From positions 9,025,389 to 9,089,388 of the forward strand of contig NC_049989.1 of the NCBI RefSeq assembly GCF_000003815.2: a DNA stretch of 64,000 nucleotides. Direction: 5' to 3'. Shown piece by piece: positions 1 to 14,200 of the stretch. The translations under genes and the position numbers were made by a program. Numbering within the stretch: position 1 is the first letter of the stretch; every line of letters begins with the position of its first letter. This DNA comes from Branchiostoma floridae. Taxonomy: Eukaryota > Chordata > Leptocardii > Amphioxiformes > Branchiostomatidae. Below the pieces are notes generated by a model. That model was not told the DNA's origin. It worked only from the letters and a program-made list of their open reading frames with translations, and searched no databases.

Positions 1-1065
1 TTTAGGAGGCCCTGCTGATTGACAGGCCTGAGGAGTGTCAAGATGGAATGAGTGTGCGGTCTCCAACGGCCTCGACGTCTACATAAAAACAAACTAGGAC
101 GACAAATTTCTTCCGGCTCACCACTTGGAAGGTTTGCTTCTTGGGAATAGGACAATGCAGTCTCATGCTGTTGAGAGCTCTTGTTGTTTGCCTTAGCGGG
201 TTCAAGACGAAATTTTTAGTCAATTCTTCAAGGACTTTAGTTCTGGCATATTTCTCTTCATCATCATCATGAATCGCTTCCACAATGCCGTCGGTAACCT
301 GTCGACAAGGATTCGACGACTGAAGAGATCTGGAATGTAGGTTGTGTAATATTCACTGTTGTGGTTGTGGTATCCGAGTAGTTGCCAGCTGTGCAACATA
401 TAGCACAGCATGTCAACCAACAGGTACAGTCTTGTGCACGTACACCTACTGCGACTTGTATGACTTCAATCAACAGGTTCTTCGTGATGAAATGCGACAT
501 TCATTTATAATTGTGATTCAAGATAGTGAAATAATCTTAATCCTTTTTTTACAGCCACAATATATTGGTTCATGCGGCATTATGCATCGTTTGCCATTAC
601 TTTAATACGGATTGTAAGTGATATAACGTTATTTTAATCTTGTAATGTATGTCTCTATTCCAGTATTATATCCATACACACATAGGAGGGGATACTGGTT
701 GTAGGAGATATAGTATTTTATGCTGACACACACATATTGTATCTTTCCGCGTAAACTTTTTGTGTGTGATACAATGAACGATACAAGAAGTATATGAATA
801 TTTATTGCATTTTGACAGCATTCGGGCCCTTTTGAATGACAAACGTATGCCCTAAACAGTATGCATGTTTCTGTGCAGACGGACTTTCGTCCTAAAATAG
901 CGACCATTTAAAACCAAAGTAGCCATGTCGATAAGCATATTCGTTACAGACTACAGAGGCAGGGGCTTTGCGATGCAGTAAGGGAAATAGACTTAGAATG
1001 AACTGATTCTTATCCTAAACAGCACCTAAGAAACTTCTATGTTTTCCTGTTCCATTACGTCTTAG
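1..1065. other. Left-edge non-coding stretch
   Basis: Apart from the minus-strand candidate exon at 122-298, nothing supportable is seen. It is probably an intron of gene A, because exon a at 1066 begins in phase 2 and so needs an upstream exon. Confidence 0.5.
122..298 (-). CDS. Candidate exon of an unidentified antisense gene
   Basis: On the minus strand, acceptor ccttgtcgacag|GTT (299) and donor CAAGTG|GTGAGC (121) bracket a 177-nt phase 0-0 open segment of 59 codons. It starts VTDGIVEAIHDDDEEKYA, contains KVLEELTKNFVLNPLRQ and ends CPIPKKQTFQV. Composition looks like real protein, but I do not recognise the family and no partner exon is visible. If real, it is either nested antisense in gene A or part of a transposable element. 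Low confidence. Confidence 0.35.
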
Positions 1066-1130
1066 GTATTCTCTGCCAGAAGAAAGTGACCCAACGGCCG
1101 ATCCTGACACACAGAGAAGTCTGTCGCTAG
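1066..1130 (+). CDS. Gene A exon a (linker, SLSLD)
   Basis: 65-nt exon, phase 2 in and phase 1 out. The acceptor is ...cgtcttag|G and the donor is ctag|GTGAGTG, a strong match. It encodes YSLPEESDPTADPDTQRSLSL, with the last G starting an Asp codon completed by the next exon. It matches gene B 34534-34607 and gene C 57160-57215 in phase and in the (R/K/S)LSLD end. No C2A exon is visible between position 1 and here. Confidence 0.75.
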
Positions 1131-4100
1131 GTGAGTGCGCAAGTCACTTGAGGAAGAAGTTTCAATATCATCAATATTACTAGCTTTTTACGTGACGTTA
1201 TCACTGTGTCTGACGCCATGTTGGTGTCCCCTATTTGCATTTTCAATATATCGTAGAACAGGCGTTTTCATACAAGATCTTCTGACCCTTTTAGACTATA
1301 GAATGTCTGCAGCTCAAAGAAGATAATGCTAAGGACCTGGGAGAAATATACTAAACAAATTCAAACACACACACACACACACAGAAATTCTGTTTGCGTT
1401 TGAGCGGCTTGCCTTCTTTATTGTATGAAAAGTTGGTGAAAACGCTCTGTAGGGATGTTACAGCTGTGATGTCAATCATATCCAACACCATATTCTCCAC
1501 CCTGACAACAAAGCAGGAAGCCAGACACATGTTGTAATGTACGCCAGATAGCAATTACTCAAGCAACTGGATATGACTTCGGTCAGACTTATAAATAGCA
1601 GTTACTGCCTTTCATCAATGACACCGAGGAGGTCTTTTTAAGAGCAAGTTTTCAACCCTAACTATGTATTAAAACGTCTGACCGTTTTCCAAAAGCACAT
1701 CCAGTTACTTGAGTCATTGCTATTCGGCGTATCTTATTACCTGGATGTGTAGGTGGTTACATATGTTGTAATTTAATTATGTCAGGAAGTATTCCATCAC
1801 TATACAAGTGGTTGTTATGATTATCAACGCAGCATAATCAGTCTTTATTACCGCTTGGAAATAAACAATTATGACCTTAGCATTCCGTGGATAATAAGAT
1901 TTTTTCCAAGTCGGCTCTATGCCCATGATTATATATGAACACAAAGCACAGCTTGCAAGCTTGCATTTCCTTTACACGTTAAGATTTTCACATAATGTAC
2001 TTCGACGTTTGATGTACTGTTAAACAATGCTTCAATTTCCCTAATATAAAAATGAAAGACCCAGAACAAGTGGTTCAAAATTTATTACAATAATTCGTAA
2101 GACATGTCATCAATCAGACGTTTTAATTGTCTAGCATACCTCTTTACTTCTAAAGAAATCAATTTCCGAAAAGGGTATCCAATAATTTAGCAATTTGGTT
2201 CTCTTGACTTGTTCTACAAGCTCGCTAATTGCAGTCTAGTTCAAGTTAATCAATCAATTTGTTTACGATTCCAAAAAAGCACAGAACTATAGATATGTTT
2301 AGTATATTCATTTCTATACATAAAGGGAAACATGCAATCTTTGATTGTCATATTCTACAGGCTGTACTGGGAAGCTAATCAGAAACCTTTAATCTATTCT
2401 TTAATTTGTTGATGCTGAAATGGAAAGATTTGTACCAATTAGACCAGGCAGGTTCAAAATTGATCGCTCTGGTAACTTGGTACTTCGCCGTATTACTTTC
2501 AGCTACTCACAGCCAGCTTATAATAAGCCGGATAATGGTAAAACGTGTTGGCAGACTCTTATCTATCGAACAGCAGTCTGCAAGAGACTTTTTGCCCAGA
2601 CACTGATGAACGATAATATGATTATGTCTGAGTCTTCCGTTATTGGTCCATTTGGGGTTTGGCATGTGAGCGTGTTTGAAATTAGAAAACGATTTTTATG
2701 CCTCGGTAGCATTACACATTTCAAATGTTTTAAATGAAAAAATCTACTTCTTAAAAGGTAACGTTTACAGGCAAATGCAAAATGTTTAGCTTAACATGAC
2801 ATGACGTACAAACTACGGCTCCGTTCATTCTTACTAAACACATTCATATATCTGGTAACCAGGCCCTCCAGCTCTGTTCTACCACTTGCTACACGATGTA
2901 ATTGAACACCACATGGTGTCTACTACATGACTAGTAACCATGGTGACAGCCGTCTGGTCTAGGTCATTGACCTTATTTGTTTACATAAGAGTAGAAAGAA
3001 ATAGAGCAAAAAACTATGTTGTCCTACTGGCATAAATATGGGTTTGTAAATAACTTCATTTTACAAATTCCGCGAATTTAGTAGGTACTACATTACATGA
3101 TTGTTTTTACCAAATGCCTGACTCTAACAAATAAAAATAAATGTTCTCATGAGATTACTGTAATAACGTTATCGCTGTTTCAATCGTGTAACATGAAATG
3201 ATCATGCTGTGGATTGGCGCTAAACTCTGGGCTGCAATTACTGAACATACTGTTGGTGCAAACAACACAAATTAAAAGAATTTCCGGATGTAGATCCGAC
3301 AATTTGAGATCATACGATCCGAAATCTAATTGTTCTGTGTTCAAATCCTTGACCTAATGATGGGTGCTAGTGCTGTGCCCATTGGGAAGGCAATTTCCAC
3401 GAATTTCCTCATTCGGCACTTTCCCTCAGTTGAAAATGAGCACCTAGATGTTGCTAACACGGGGGAGGTCTTACAAAAACGCCACACATGCATATCAATA
3501 TATAAGCTACTTTTAAGTGTGAGTGACTCAAAACTTTACAGTCTGTTCTTCGGGCCTCCTTACCATTCAACGTTCGCTATTCTTGGGAAAACTTTAAATT
3601 CTACTTACCTTTCACAAGGGAATAACGGCGTTGATGGATTTGAAATTCAATTTCCAACGGCTTAAAGTATTACAGGTAAAGTAGAGTGGAGTTGCAATCT
3701 TTAATACTTAACGGGAAAGTATTGTAGACAAGGCGCAGTCTTCGATCTATATATCACTGGAGCATACCCAAGTGGTTCAACACACCTTAAGTTGGCTGGA
3801 TGTCTGTACATACGTTTTACTGATGCCGGTCTTTGTTTTCACCATCAGTATGCTTGAGTAAATGGCTGCATGTCTACTCTTCTTATGTAATCGTGTTAGT
3901 TATAAAGGTCATATGTTAATTCAATAGAGAAAATCGCGGCATTTAGTGACATAAGGAAACGGGCTGCATATAGTTCCAAAACAAACGTCACAAAAAACAA
4001 CACATACAAATCACATATCATCCATGCAGTCTTGTATTGTGCTGACCAAAGCATGCGGAAGCACAAACAAACAAATAAATAAATGAACAAACACATGCAC

Positions 4101-7100
4101 ATGAACACACATACGCAAAGGATACAATACCTCCTTCGCGACGACAAAAAGCTGTTGTAGATTTGTGATAAATGGGTACAATGTATGTTCGTGTGCGTGG
4201 TAGAACATGCAGAAAGGCAACTTAACTTTAACTATAATACATGCCAATCACTACTGTACAATATTATCAATAAGGCAAATGAAAGGCAGGTAGGCAGGCA
4301 AATGCCACATCTGCTCTGCTGCTAAATACAGATCTTTTCTGTGTGTCGAATCAACCTTCGCTGTGTTTGGAGCGTCCATAAAAAAGCTGCATGAAAGCGT
4401 ATGGTACTATGGCAGGTGTTGACGCTTCGGGGTGGGAGAGGGCTGAATGTTGACCCAAGGTCAACCAAGATCTACCGCCTTATGCTGCTAGACTGAAATA
4501 CTGGTATATTCAGATGTTTTATGACGAACGTTGACATGTGTCCCACCCGATAAGGTTATGAGAGCCGTTTTCAGCATTGGTCGGTGAGGTTGATATGGGT
4601 GCAAGCCGGTCTTCATATACCTTCGCTGTCGAAACTTTATACACAAGGATTTATTGTACGTCGTTCCCTTTATGAGCTGTTAGATCAATATGTGAATAGG
4701 TATGAAAAGTGCTTCAATAAATCAACATACACTAATATAAACTAGGAATTATCGTTGAATTTTCAAACATCTGCTTTGGAAAAGCAGTGTATTGTATTAC
4801 GGCCTTTCAGAATTGTATGTCGGAAAAGTATTTGACGAATTTGCCAGCTTTGAATTAGCCCACCCGAGGTCAGTTAAGAAAATAGACCCTATACATCATG
4901 AAGCAGTAGAGCGGTCAGTCTGTATCGGAGGGATACATGACGGATTGCTTCTCTATTTAGTGGAAGAGTGCATGCATTTTAAATGGAGTAAAATTAATTT
5001 GATCAAATTTGGGATGTGTGGATGGTTGTATTTTAAAAGAGCACTATTGCAGTGGAGGCGTAACAAATGTTCTTTTTATTTCATGGTGATGGAAAACAAA
5101 TATGTAATGGACTTTATTTATCAAAATCCAAATTAAGTGTCAACTAAGAACTCGTAACATCATTTATCATTAAATCACTTCAAAGGCACTTATGAAAGCA
5201 ACAGTTGAGGTTATTTCTTCATATGATGAGCCTAATCTACTTAACCTAGTGATATCAGTGTGCGACATAATGCCAGGCGTGTTGAATCCTTTCGATTTTT
5301 TGTGTTTCTTTTCGTTTTTTTCGCCGTAGAAAAAAATACATTAAATGTGATAAAAGTAATTCTTAGAAATAAGTTATTTGTCAAAACGCATATTTTGTTT
5401 TGGAAAATATTCGACGCAAAAATCATTTAAACTAAAGCATTCTGGCAGAGACTGTTGTTTATTACCATCGGCAACTTTACAACCCGTTCCCGTAAGGACG
5501 AACCTGTTTGCAGACAGCACTAATAGCAAAGCTTAAAATTGGCCCCGACATTGTCACTTTCGTTCAAATGAGTCGTAAAGCGCCGCTCAAGGTAACAATG
5601 ATAGATAAAAGCCGAGAAATCGGCATCGAACGTTGCTGTACGTATTGTCTTTACCTAGCTTGCACAGTGTTATTGAATGTTACCATCTTACGGCCATAAC
5701 CCGTAAAATCTTATCCGCAAAATTGTCGTTCGCTTTAAATGAGAACCTCTATATTGGCATTGATGTAGGTCAAAGAAAAGTCAATGTAAGGGAAAATAGT
5801 AGAGGCACTTATTTTGTTATAGCCCTGCTTTCTATTCATAGAGCAATTCGCTGGGGTTATTCAATCCGCTCGTTCCAAGTTCAAAGTCAAACGTCGTTAA
5901 ATGGAGCAATTTACAATTGTAATGAATATATCTTCGTGTCGAATACGTCATGACTGTAACGCTCATCGCAGCGGATAACTGATTACTCCCAGAGCATAGC
6001 TTCGGTTTCCCGAGTCAATCTGAAGACACCCTTCCGTATCTAGTGGACAAAAACCTAGTCTCCTCCAGAACGTCTTTTAAGGAGAACATTATTTCAAGTC
6101 CAGTGAGCTTAGTGGTCGCTCTTTCAAGGCTCGTAGAATACTGATCGTGTAGTTCAAGTTCACCTTTGTTTTGTTGGCAGATGCAAAGTTTCATTCACTG
6201 TCTGTGTCTGAAGAAGAGTTTGATGATGCGAGAATACGGAGGAGAGAGAAAAGAGCAGGAGACCGGTGAGTCTTTTCATCTTCCTGTTATTCCCTCTTTT
6301 TTGCTAAGCCAGAGACCTACTAAAGCTGTAAAATGTGTTTTTCTTAATCAATACATTATATTACATTATATATACACATTAAAGCATAATTTATTTCCGT
6401 GAAATGCTTGCGTTAATAATTTTTTACCTTTTGTTGCATTTTGAAAAGAAATTTACGACGTGAAAAGGACACAAATCATAAAATAGATAAATAAATAAAA
6501 CATATCAAACTGATACAAATATGTATGAAAGGAAAAAGAATCTGAATACATATTAAGTATACGTAGAATAAATTAAAACAAAAGCTTTTACCTGACAACA
6601 GTTAATATGAGAATAAACAAATGATCTAAAACGAATGCAAAATATAAAGATTCCTGATCATCAGACAACTACTTTCTATCTATGGAATGCAAACGTTTAT
6701 CATTAATTCTGTTCTGTTAAGTAAACTAATTACCCTTGAAGCATGAAATCAAAACGCTGGTAATCGACTGCATCTTGAAATCTTTTGCTGCGAACAGTTC
6801 AGAAGTACCGTCTCAAAATCTCGTGGAATCTCCACAAACAGCTTCAGACATGGTCGCGAGTTTCAACGACATACCTGATAAGCAGGGACTTCTGAATTTA
6901 TTGGTAATCAGAACTAGGTGACATCTAATTAACCACTTGTCACGGTCTAATCATCCTGTCTACCTGACATGCCGCCATGTCTGTACAATCACAAGTTAAA
7001 TCTTCAATTTGTCTGAAGTGCAATCCCAAGTGGAAAGGTGATTGAGTGTTTTGACGTTATCTTGAAGATAAGAGAATCTCCCTATCGTGGAAGTGAAGGG

Positions 7101-8198
7101 CATATAAGATAAGTCGTTCCTTCGTGCATTTTCCGTCTCAAATGATTACGCTACTGGCTGCAAAGTAACAGTACATGTTTGCACCAGGTAGGTCTTCATA
7201 TTTCGTCAGATGAGATGCTTGGTATTATCACAGTAGGTATCCTTACTTGAACTAAAACATACAGTTAACAAGAACGACACAGCCCTGCATTGCTAATACA
7301 TTTGCATTTTCAGACAATCTTGGGTGCTCTTAAAATAGACGGTCGTTTATCTTATGGAGCAATTAAAATTTGCACTTTTCAGTAAGCTGTTCTTATCTTT
7401 CTATAAATAATTAATGTACAAATATACTTCAGTAAATTACTTACGAATCTTAAAGTGTAATCAAAACATTTTCCTGTCATGTTTGCTTGTAAATGCCATT
7501 CATTAATCTGAAGCCTACATTAAAGTCATCTTGTGCGTTTATCAACTTGCTCGTTTGAGGGAATAGACCGTCATTAGATATGTATGAAAAACTTTCTTGT
7601 CACAGCCATTAATATCTGTGACTGTGACTAATGTACAATCTGAAATAGACAATGACCCCTCTTTAGAGCAGGTGGTACATTCTACTGACATTTTCGCCTG
7701 CTAAAAGGGGTTATTTAAAGGATAAGGCAGCTTACTATATTGGTAATGCCCATAATGATTTTACTATTCCCATGCGTACATTCTTGCACGATGGGTTAGT
7801 TTATAATAAACATCCCTTGTGACCACAGGAATGCAACTAAAGCCTAGGAACAAGTGTTGTGTTTTGGATAAAGGTCCCGAATAATTTAGGGTCGTTAGGA
7901 AGGGATTCCCTTCTCTTCTTTTAGGTTTTGACCAAAGTGTTCTAACAAATACAATTCAACAAAGTTACCAAAGTATAAAAAGTGAAGTGATACATGTACA
8001 ACAAAAGTACAATGTTCACAACTCATTCTTACATTAACTATTCTAGGTTCTGATCTAACATTAACAATGTGAAATTGAGGAAGTCTGCTTTGACATTTGT
8101 CACATTTCTTATTATAGGACTAATAGAATATTGCTATTCAAAACCGCTGGGTATTTCCGACAACTTAGAATTAGCTCAGTCACAAGATCATCATTGCT

Positions 8199-8265
<67 letters not shown>

Positions 8266-11200
8266 CAATGGACTTGGTGATGAAAGCTTATGACACATCT
8301 CAAACGGAATTAATTTGTGGCAGAGAAGGAAAGCTTTATCTTGTTGGTGGCAGCTTTAAGTACAAATATTACATATTAGATTTATCTCTTATCATAGTGA
8401 TGTATTATATCATTTATTTCGTCTGCACTTACTAAATGTAAGCAATGTAAATGTATTGCAATGAGTAACTATTTGCCAAACCGTACATCCGCCTAGTGAA
8501 TAGCTTGACTGAACTTCTGTCAAACTCAGAAGATTTCGAGTTGTGAAGAAGACAAAAATTCTCCTCCACACAGCTTATATCAAGAGTTGGTTCTACAAAG
8601 TGTCAAGTAAAGAAATTAGTATAGTCGATTTCAAATTCTAAGATCATCCCAAGATCTGACAAAAGTCACGAAATGACCTTGAAGATTGCGACTTATAGAC
8701 AGAGACGATCCATAACCTATAAATCTGAATATATAATACTGTATAGGGATATTAATATTCATCATCGAGCGTCACGTTCTATCACTGTGCCTCTGTCGAC
8801 CGTTAAGTCTATATGATTGATCGCAAGTGCAGACAGAAAAATCAATTTCCTCATCTAGCTCTGTGATTAGATCTAAATACCAAGAATGAATGACCTCACT
8901 TTACCAGGGAAAGCATAGCCTCTAAAAGTATTAATCCAAATGAATTGGTAGCAATCACTCATTCGTCAAACAAGCTTGAATGGGGGAAAACTAGGCTGTC
9001 TAGAAAATAGGGCAATTAATATTGGAACCGAAATCGTCGTGTGGTCACGGTCGTCGTACGTAGTCGCACAATCCTATGTCGTAGGACTCTCAAGCAGGCT
9101 CTAACAGAACCAACCACTGACAAGGATCTTAGCCGTTTTTTAAACAAGACAGACCGCACAACCATGATGCGACAATATAGTGTATTCGAATACAATTCAA
9201 TATCTAAAACATTATAAAAACGGAGATTTACTGTACTGCCAGGCGTTTCGAGTGACATCCGTCACTCTTCTTCAGCGTCATTCTTCATTAGCGTCACAGC
9301 GTCGTTATATAGTGACACTGAAGAAGAGTGATGGATGTCACTTGAAACGTCCGGAAGTAAAGCTTTGTTGTAAGTAAAGCTTTTTTGTTGAGATTGAACT
9401 TTATTTGAATGTTGTTAGCCGCCTGGATGTCCAACTTTCATAAATTTGAAAATATAGTGTACTTTAGATTTACATTTTTATGAATTTTGTTGCACTACGT
9501 AGGTGTCAGAAATATCAGTGAAAGATAGGTGGAATATCTGTGGACAGTACTATCATTATGTAGGTGTCAGGAATATTTGAAAAGGCAGAAAGAACTATTA
9601 CTGTGGACCTAGATGAGGACTGAAATCTCGTAACCTTTGCTCGATGTTTCTTCTATGACATACTTCTTGAATTGTTTTGATAGTTTTCTCCCTCATGATA
9701 CGGAATAATGTATAACAATGTCAATTCTGGACTTGACGGTAGTCCATCTCCAACCCCCCAAATGACCTCTTACAAGTGTAGCGACCTGGAACATCGTTTT
9801 GGAAGTCAGAAAGGACGGTTGGGAAGTAAGCGTAGGAAACATCGTCTTAATGCCAGCTTGAGATGGGGTCAGATAAAAGTCGCTTTCTTGACATCGAAGA
9901 AGTATTTGTTCAGATACAACCGTGGCGTAACACACCAGCTTCACAGGCACGCTGCGCGGCAGCAGCTGGCATATTACACTAAACGACTTACCATACCTAA
10001 AGCTATGTAATAAGGATGGGTCTACTATGTACTTGATCACAAGGAATTCCACCCAGTGATAGTTTTAGGAAAGGAGTATTTAAACACATTATTCATTGGT
10101 TGCAAACTTTGGTACTTGAAGGCATTACTATGTCTCGTTCTTGTGTCACTAGTTGGTACATAGTCTGGATTTCATTTTTTTTCTTTTTTTACTGCCGGCA
10201 GCTAAGAATGAAGCCTTATATTAAGATCCGTCGACAACAACGATTCCAATTGTATGCCTCTTCACCGCAAAGTTGAACTGACAGAAAGGTTGCAACGCCC
10301 ACGTTTCTTTCCTTCCAGAGGCCAGACGCCGTTGGAATGTGTGGGTGGCCATGTTTCTCCTAAAATAGGCTCATTTGGTGGACACTAGTGTGATGTGCGT
10401 CAGAGAAAACGTGGGTGGGAAGGTAATACGCGTTGTTGAACTGCAACGTAGTCCCGACTGAATTCAAATTACACTTACATCATCTATTATCGCTGTACGT
10501 GGGTTTAAAAAGGCTCACAAAATATTACCATCAGGAATAGTCAAGGGACGATGCATTTGTTGCATACTAGAAAATTACATACAAAAAAGGTAGAATAGCA
10601 AAAGCTAATCCCCTCCTAGAGTAAAGCTGTCCACGAACACTTAAATATGCAGACAAAAATATAACCTTCCTGGCGAAGGTGGTAAGTAACCTAACACGTC
10701 AGTATCATAATCCATTTCAAATAAGGTTAAGATGTATGTAATCTCGGGGGGTAACGTTAATGAGTCACGTCACAGTAAGATTGCAGTTGTTCCATCATTA
10801 AGTACTCATAAGTACTCACACACGTACTTCGTATAAGGGGTATTTCACTGCACTTAAAGCACCGGTGCGGCACTGCGGGGTTCGTTCACTTCGGCACTGT
10901 TGTGTTATTTTCGTCGTTCTTTAAATAACATAGATATTGCATAATACGTGACTTAGAAACAACAGGCAATACGTGTTGTTGAACTGCAACTTAGAAACAA
11001 CATAAACAAAAAGTAAGAAAAGCTGTTCCTTATCTCTGAAATTCGATGAGTATCTTTTGAACCCGCAGTGCCGCACCAGTGCCCCAGGTACAGTGAGATG
11101 CCACCTTATCCCATACATATTGCTGTTACAAGATGTGGTGTTCTTATTCCTTTGGTGTGCATCATATTTCCTTGATAATTTCAAACCAGCCTGCTTGGTA

Positions 11201-14200
11201 CATCCGTTGATAATGACCTCCGCTGCTCGCGAGACATTGTCCATGTGTCGATGTCTCGTTTTAAAAGCATTACAAAGTTCCGGACGCCATTGCGGTCGCA
11301 CTTATCTACGTCAATGTTCAATTACGAGCCAACTCAGGAAACCACCGATGGGACGGCAAATGACGTGCTTCCCGGTTACCATGGCAACCTGACCCTTGAG
11401 GAAGACACTATGGCACAGTCATTTAGAGATAATGTGCTATGATGGTCTCACATGCGTTTTGAGAGAGATAACTCGCAATTTTTCAGGTAGTTTGAGGTAG
11501 TTGTGTGTGCGGTCTTAAAATGAAACAAGAATCATAATTCTGAATATGAAACTTTTTCAGAGAAGGCGGCTTTGAATACTAGCCTCGGATTACCTTTTGT
11601 GCGCAAAATGCATCTAATAAAAGTTTAACTTAAATGCCAGCAACAATCTACATTAAAATAAGTTGTCATATAAAACGTTCGAGATTAAGAAATCTGAAAG
11701 ATCCTTGGCACCCTCACGACGAGATGATAACGAAAGGATAAGACAACGATTACATGACAGAACGTATTTCACGCTTTTAAAGCATTTACAGTTAAAGTAT
11801 TCTAGTTCTGTTTGGTCATTTTCCTTTGCGAAGTTTTGTTCGCTTAATTTTTGTCAGTATGTCATAATCGTCACTCAATGCTATTGTACTCTTATAGCCT
11901 CCACAACATGCAATTATTGTCACTAGATTATTTCTTTATTCGCCAATAAAAAAGAAAAGATATCATCAACATAAATTTTACAATCAATGATTCTTTTATG
12001 GCTGATTGTGTAAGATTCACTGGTATCAATAGTCTCTTGCATATAACAATATGTGTGATAATATCTTATCACATCATCTAAATTGCTAACTAGTATTATG
12101 TATTGAAAAATGTTTAAATTTCATGTTTAAGCTACGATTGATTTATCAAAATTATGTATATTTTTTTAACAAAGTGGAAGATTCCATCGCATTGATGAGG
12201 AAGACGAATTCGGGTAATCCGGTAGCATTATTATCATAACTTCAACTTTACTTTGATTATCATCATGTCTTTTTCTTTGATTTCTTTTCTTACTTTGTAT
12301 TCGCACATTTCGTACTTCATATTATGTATATTGTAAATTTACAGATGCGTCTTGGTTATTCTATGATTTAAATTGCTTTCAATAAACCTTTAAAGCCTAG
12401 TTATTTTTTGATAATTTGAATTTGGTTGGCTGCTTTCAAAACTCTTTTAATCCATCACGTACGCAGTTAGATGTTGCCTAGCTATTGCATGTAGTTTTGA
12501 TATGTGCCGTTATTACATAGGGATTACATGTACTAATGATGTTGACATATCAGGGGACTGAAGCGGCAAGCTCGTCAGGAGTCCATGGGGGGTCTCGCCG
12601 ATGACGACTTCTCCCCTACCTCGTCTCCCTTCGGGTCCAACGATTCCGTGGAAGGTGTCAGATTCGTGAGTACGCCCATACAGATTAAAGATTCAGCTTG
12701 GCCCACTTTCAGCATTCTGTCTAGTAGGGCTTGTCATAGCGGCCTGCGATCCGTCCTTCTCGCTACATAAGTGCTGGACAGCCGTCAGCCAATCAGATAC
12801 TCCCAATGCTGTTTGAGGGAAAGCTGTCAGCCAATTACATAGCCTCTTGACCGTAAGAGGCGACGTGATTGGCTGGCAAATTCACTGCAAACAACTAGGA
12901 GGAGAGTATCCGGGCAATTGACAGTGCGAGAAGGACAGATGCTTGTATGTCAAGGTCGGTCGTTGTCAAAACGTACAAGCGGCGGATCTTCCATAAGAGA
13001 ATAAGGTTAAGATAAGATAAGTTTAAGATTACCCATAGGAAATATCTTTATAGCTCATAAGATCATGGGATGTTGCAGGTCATAAGTCTAAACAGCTCCC
13101 CTTTTGCATCAAATAAGATGGCATTATTAGGTGTGATCTCCACCTATGCAAATGGTTATTGACTAATTTTGGGTAGTTTGCTTAGACAGTAGTAAAGTAG
13201 CCGTGACCGTAGTATCAGAGATGAAACCTGTTAGATAATTGTAAAAGTGATGACAATATGGAAACCATGAGTGTATTTAAGTGATACCAGTATATCAAAA
13301 GTGTCCCCTTAACTACACCAGTGTCCTTCTATTTTGAAAATTTAGCCATCTTGTTTTTTTACACCTACTCTGCTATTTTTGTCCTACCTCACTATGTGTG
13401 CAGATGCAGTTATCCATAAACTTAACTTGCTGTGGCCTTTTAGCGAATAGCTAGTGACGTGCTACTTTGAGACAATCCTCCGAAATGGCCGCATCTCATT
13501 CAGCTGGCTTCATTATCACACCTTGATCGTGTAATAGAGAGCATTTGTAATAGAGAGCTTTCCAGATTTCAAAGTTGAAGTTTGCCACATTGACCTATAA
13601 AGATGTAAATCATTATGCATGCGTAATTCCAGTCTCCTACTATATCTAAAAGTTGACCCGCCTAAAAGCAGATACTCGAGCAATTGGAGATGATTTTGGA
13701 AAATCGTATCCAGTTTCCCGAATAACTACTTTTTGGCGTATCTTGTTACCTGGATGTCTAACCTTCATCAACGTAAAAGTTGACCCGGTTTATTTTTACA
13801 ATGAACATGTCTTCGTAGTCGTCCAGATTCTTAATAATAGGTCGTCGTCTGACATACATTCTTGCCTGCAATTAACACGTTACAGACACGATACGATTAA
13901 TATTCAGTGAAGGCAAAGATGGGAGGCTGTATTATAGTCACAATACGTGACGTCTTCGATCGATGAGACGAAGATGTGACGTCATCAAAACAACGCATGT
14001 TCAACCAGTCAATATGAGAGATGATCTATCGTTTCGGCCCTTGGACGTTTTGGCATTGGCTGATTCTTCAATTACGGCTCCCTGCCATTTTTATAGACAT
14101 CTTAATTAAATCGATACTCTTAGTGACAAAGCTGAGGTAGCCAAATTGAAAGTATACGTATCAAGCTAGGTTTGACTATGATTTACAACATGGGACTCAT

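Larger units (their letters stand above)
6266..12553 (+). other. Gene A intron (b-c)
   Basis: About 6.3 kb. It holds an AT microsatellite (8202-8260), a pair of inverted hammerhead-like motifs (9244-9349), a MITE-A copy (10833-11108) and an RFX-type X-box (11375-11388). The moderately GC-rich part at 11200-11450 has open frames but no homology I recognise. Confidence 0.6.

Noticed and set aside
2420-2737. 105-codon plus-strand ORF in the first gene A intron
   Set aside because: Open but no domain, no splice context, and similar lengths occur by chance in this AT-rich sequence.
4792-5136. 114-codon plus-strand ORF
   Set aside because: Composition resembles random AT-rich translation; no recognisable family or splice signals.
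9693-10052. Open frames on both strands (119 and 100 codons)
   Set aside because: Simultaneous openness on both strands and no homology suggest repeat or chance rather than a gene.
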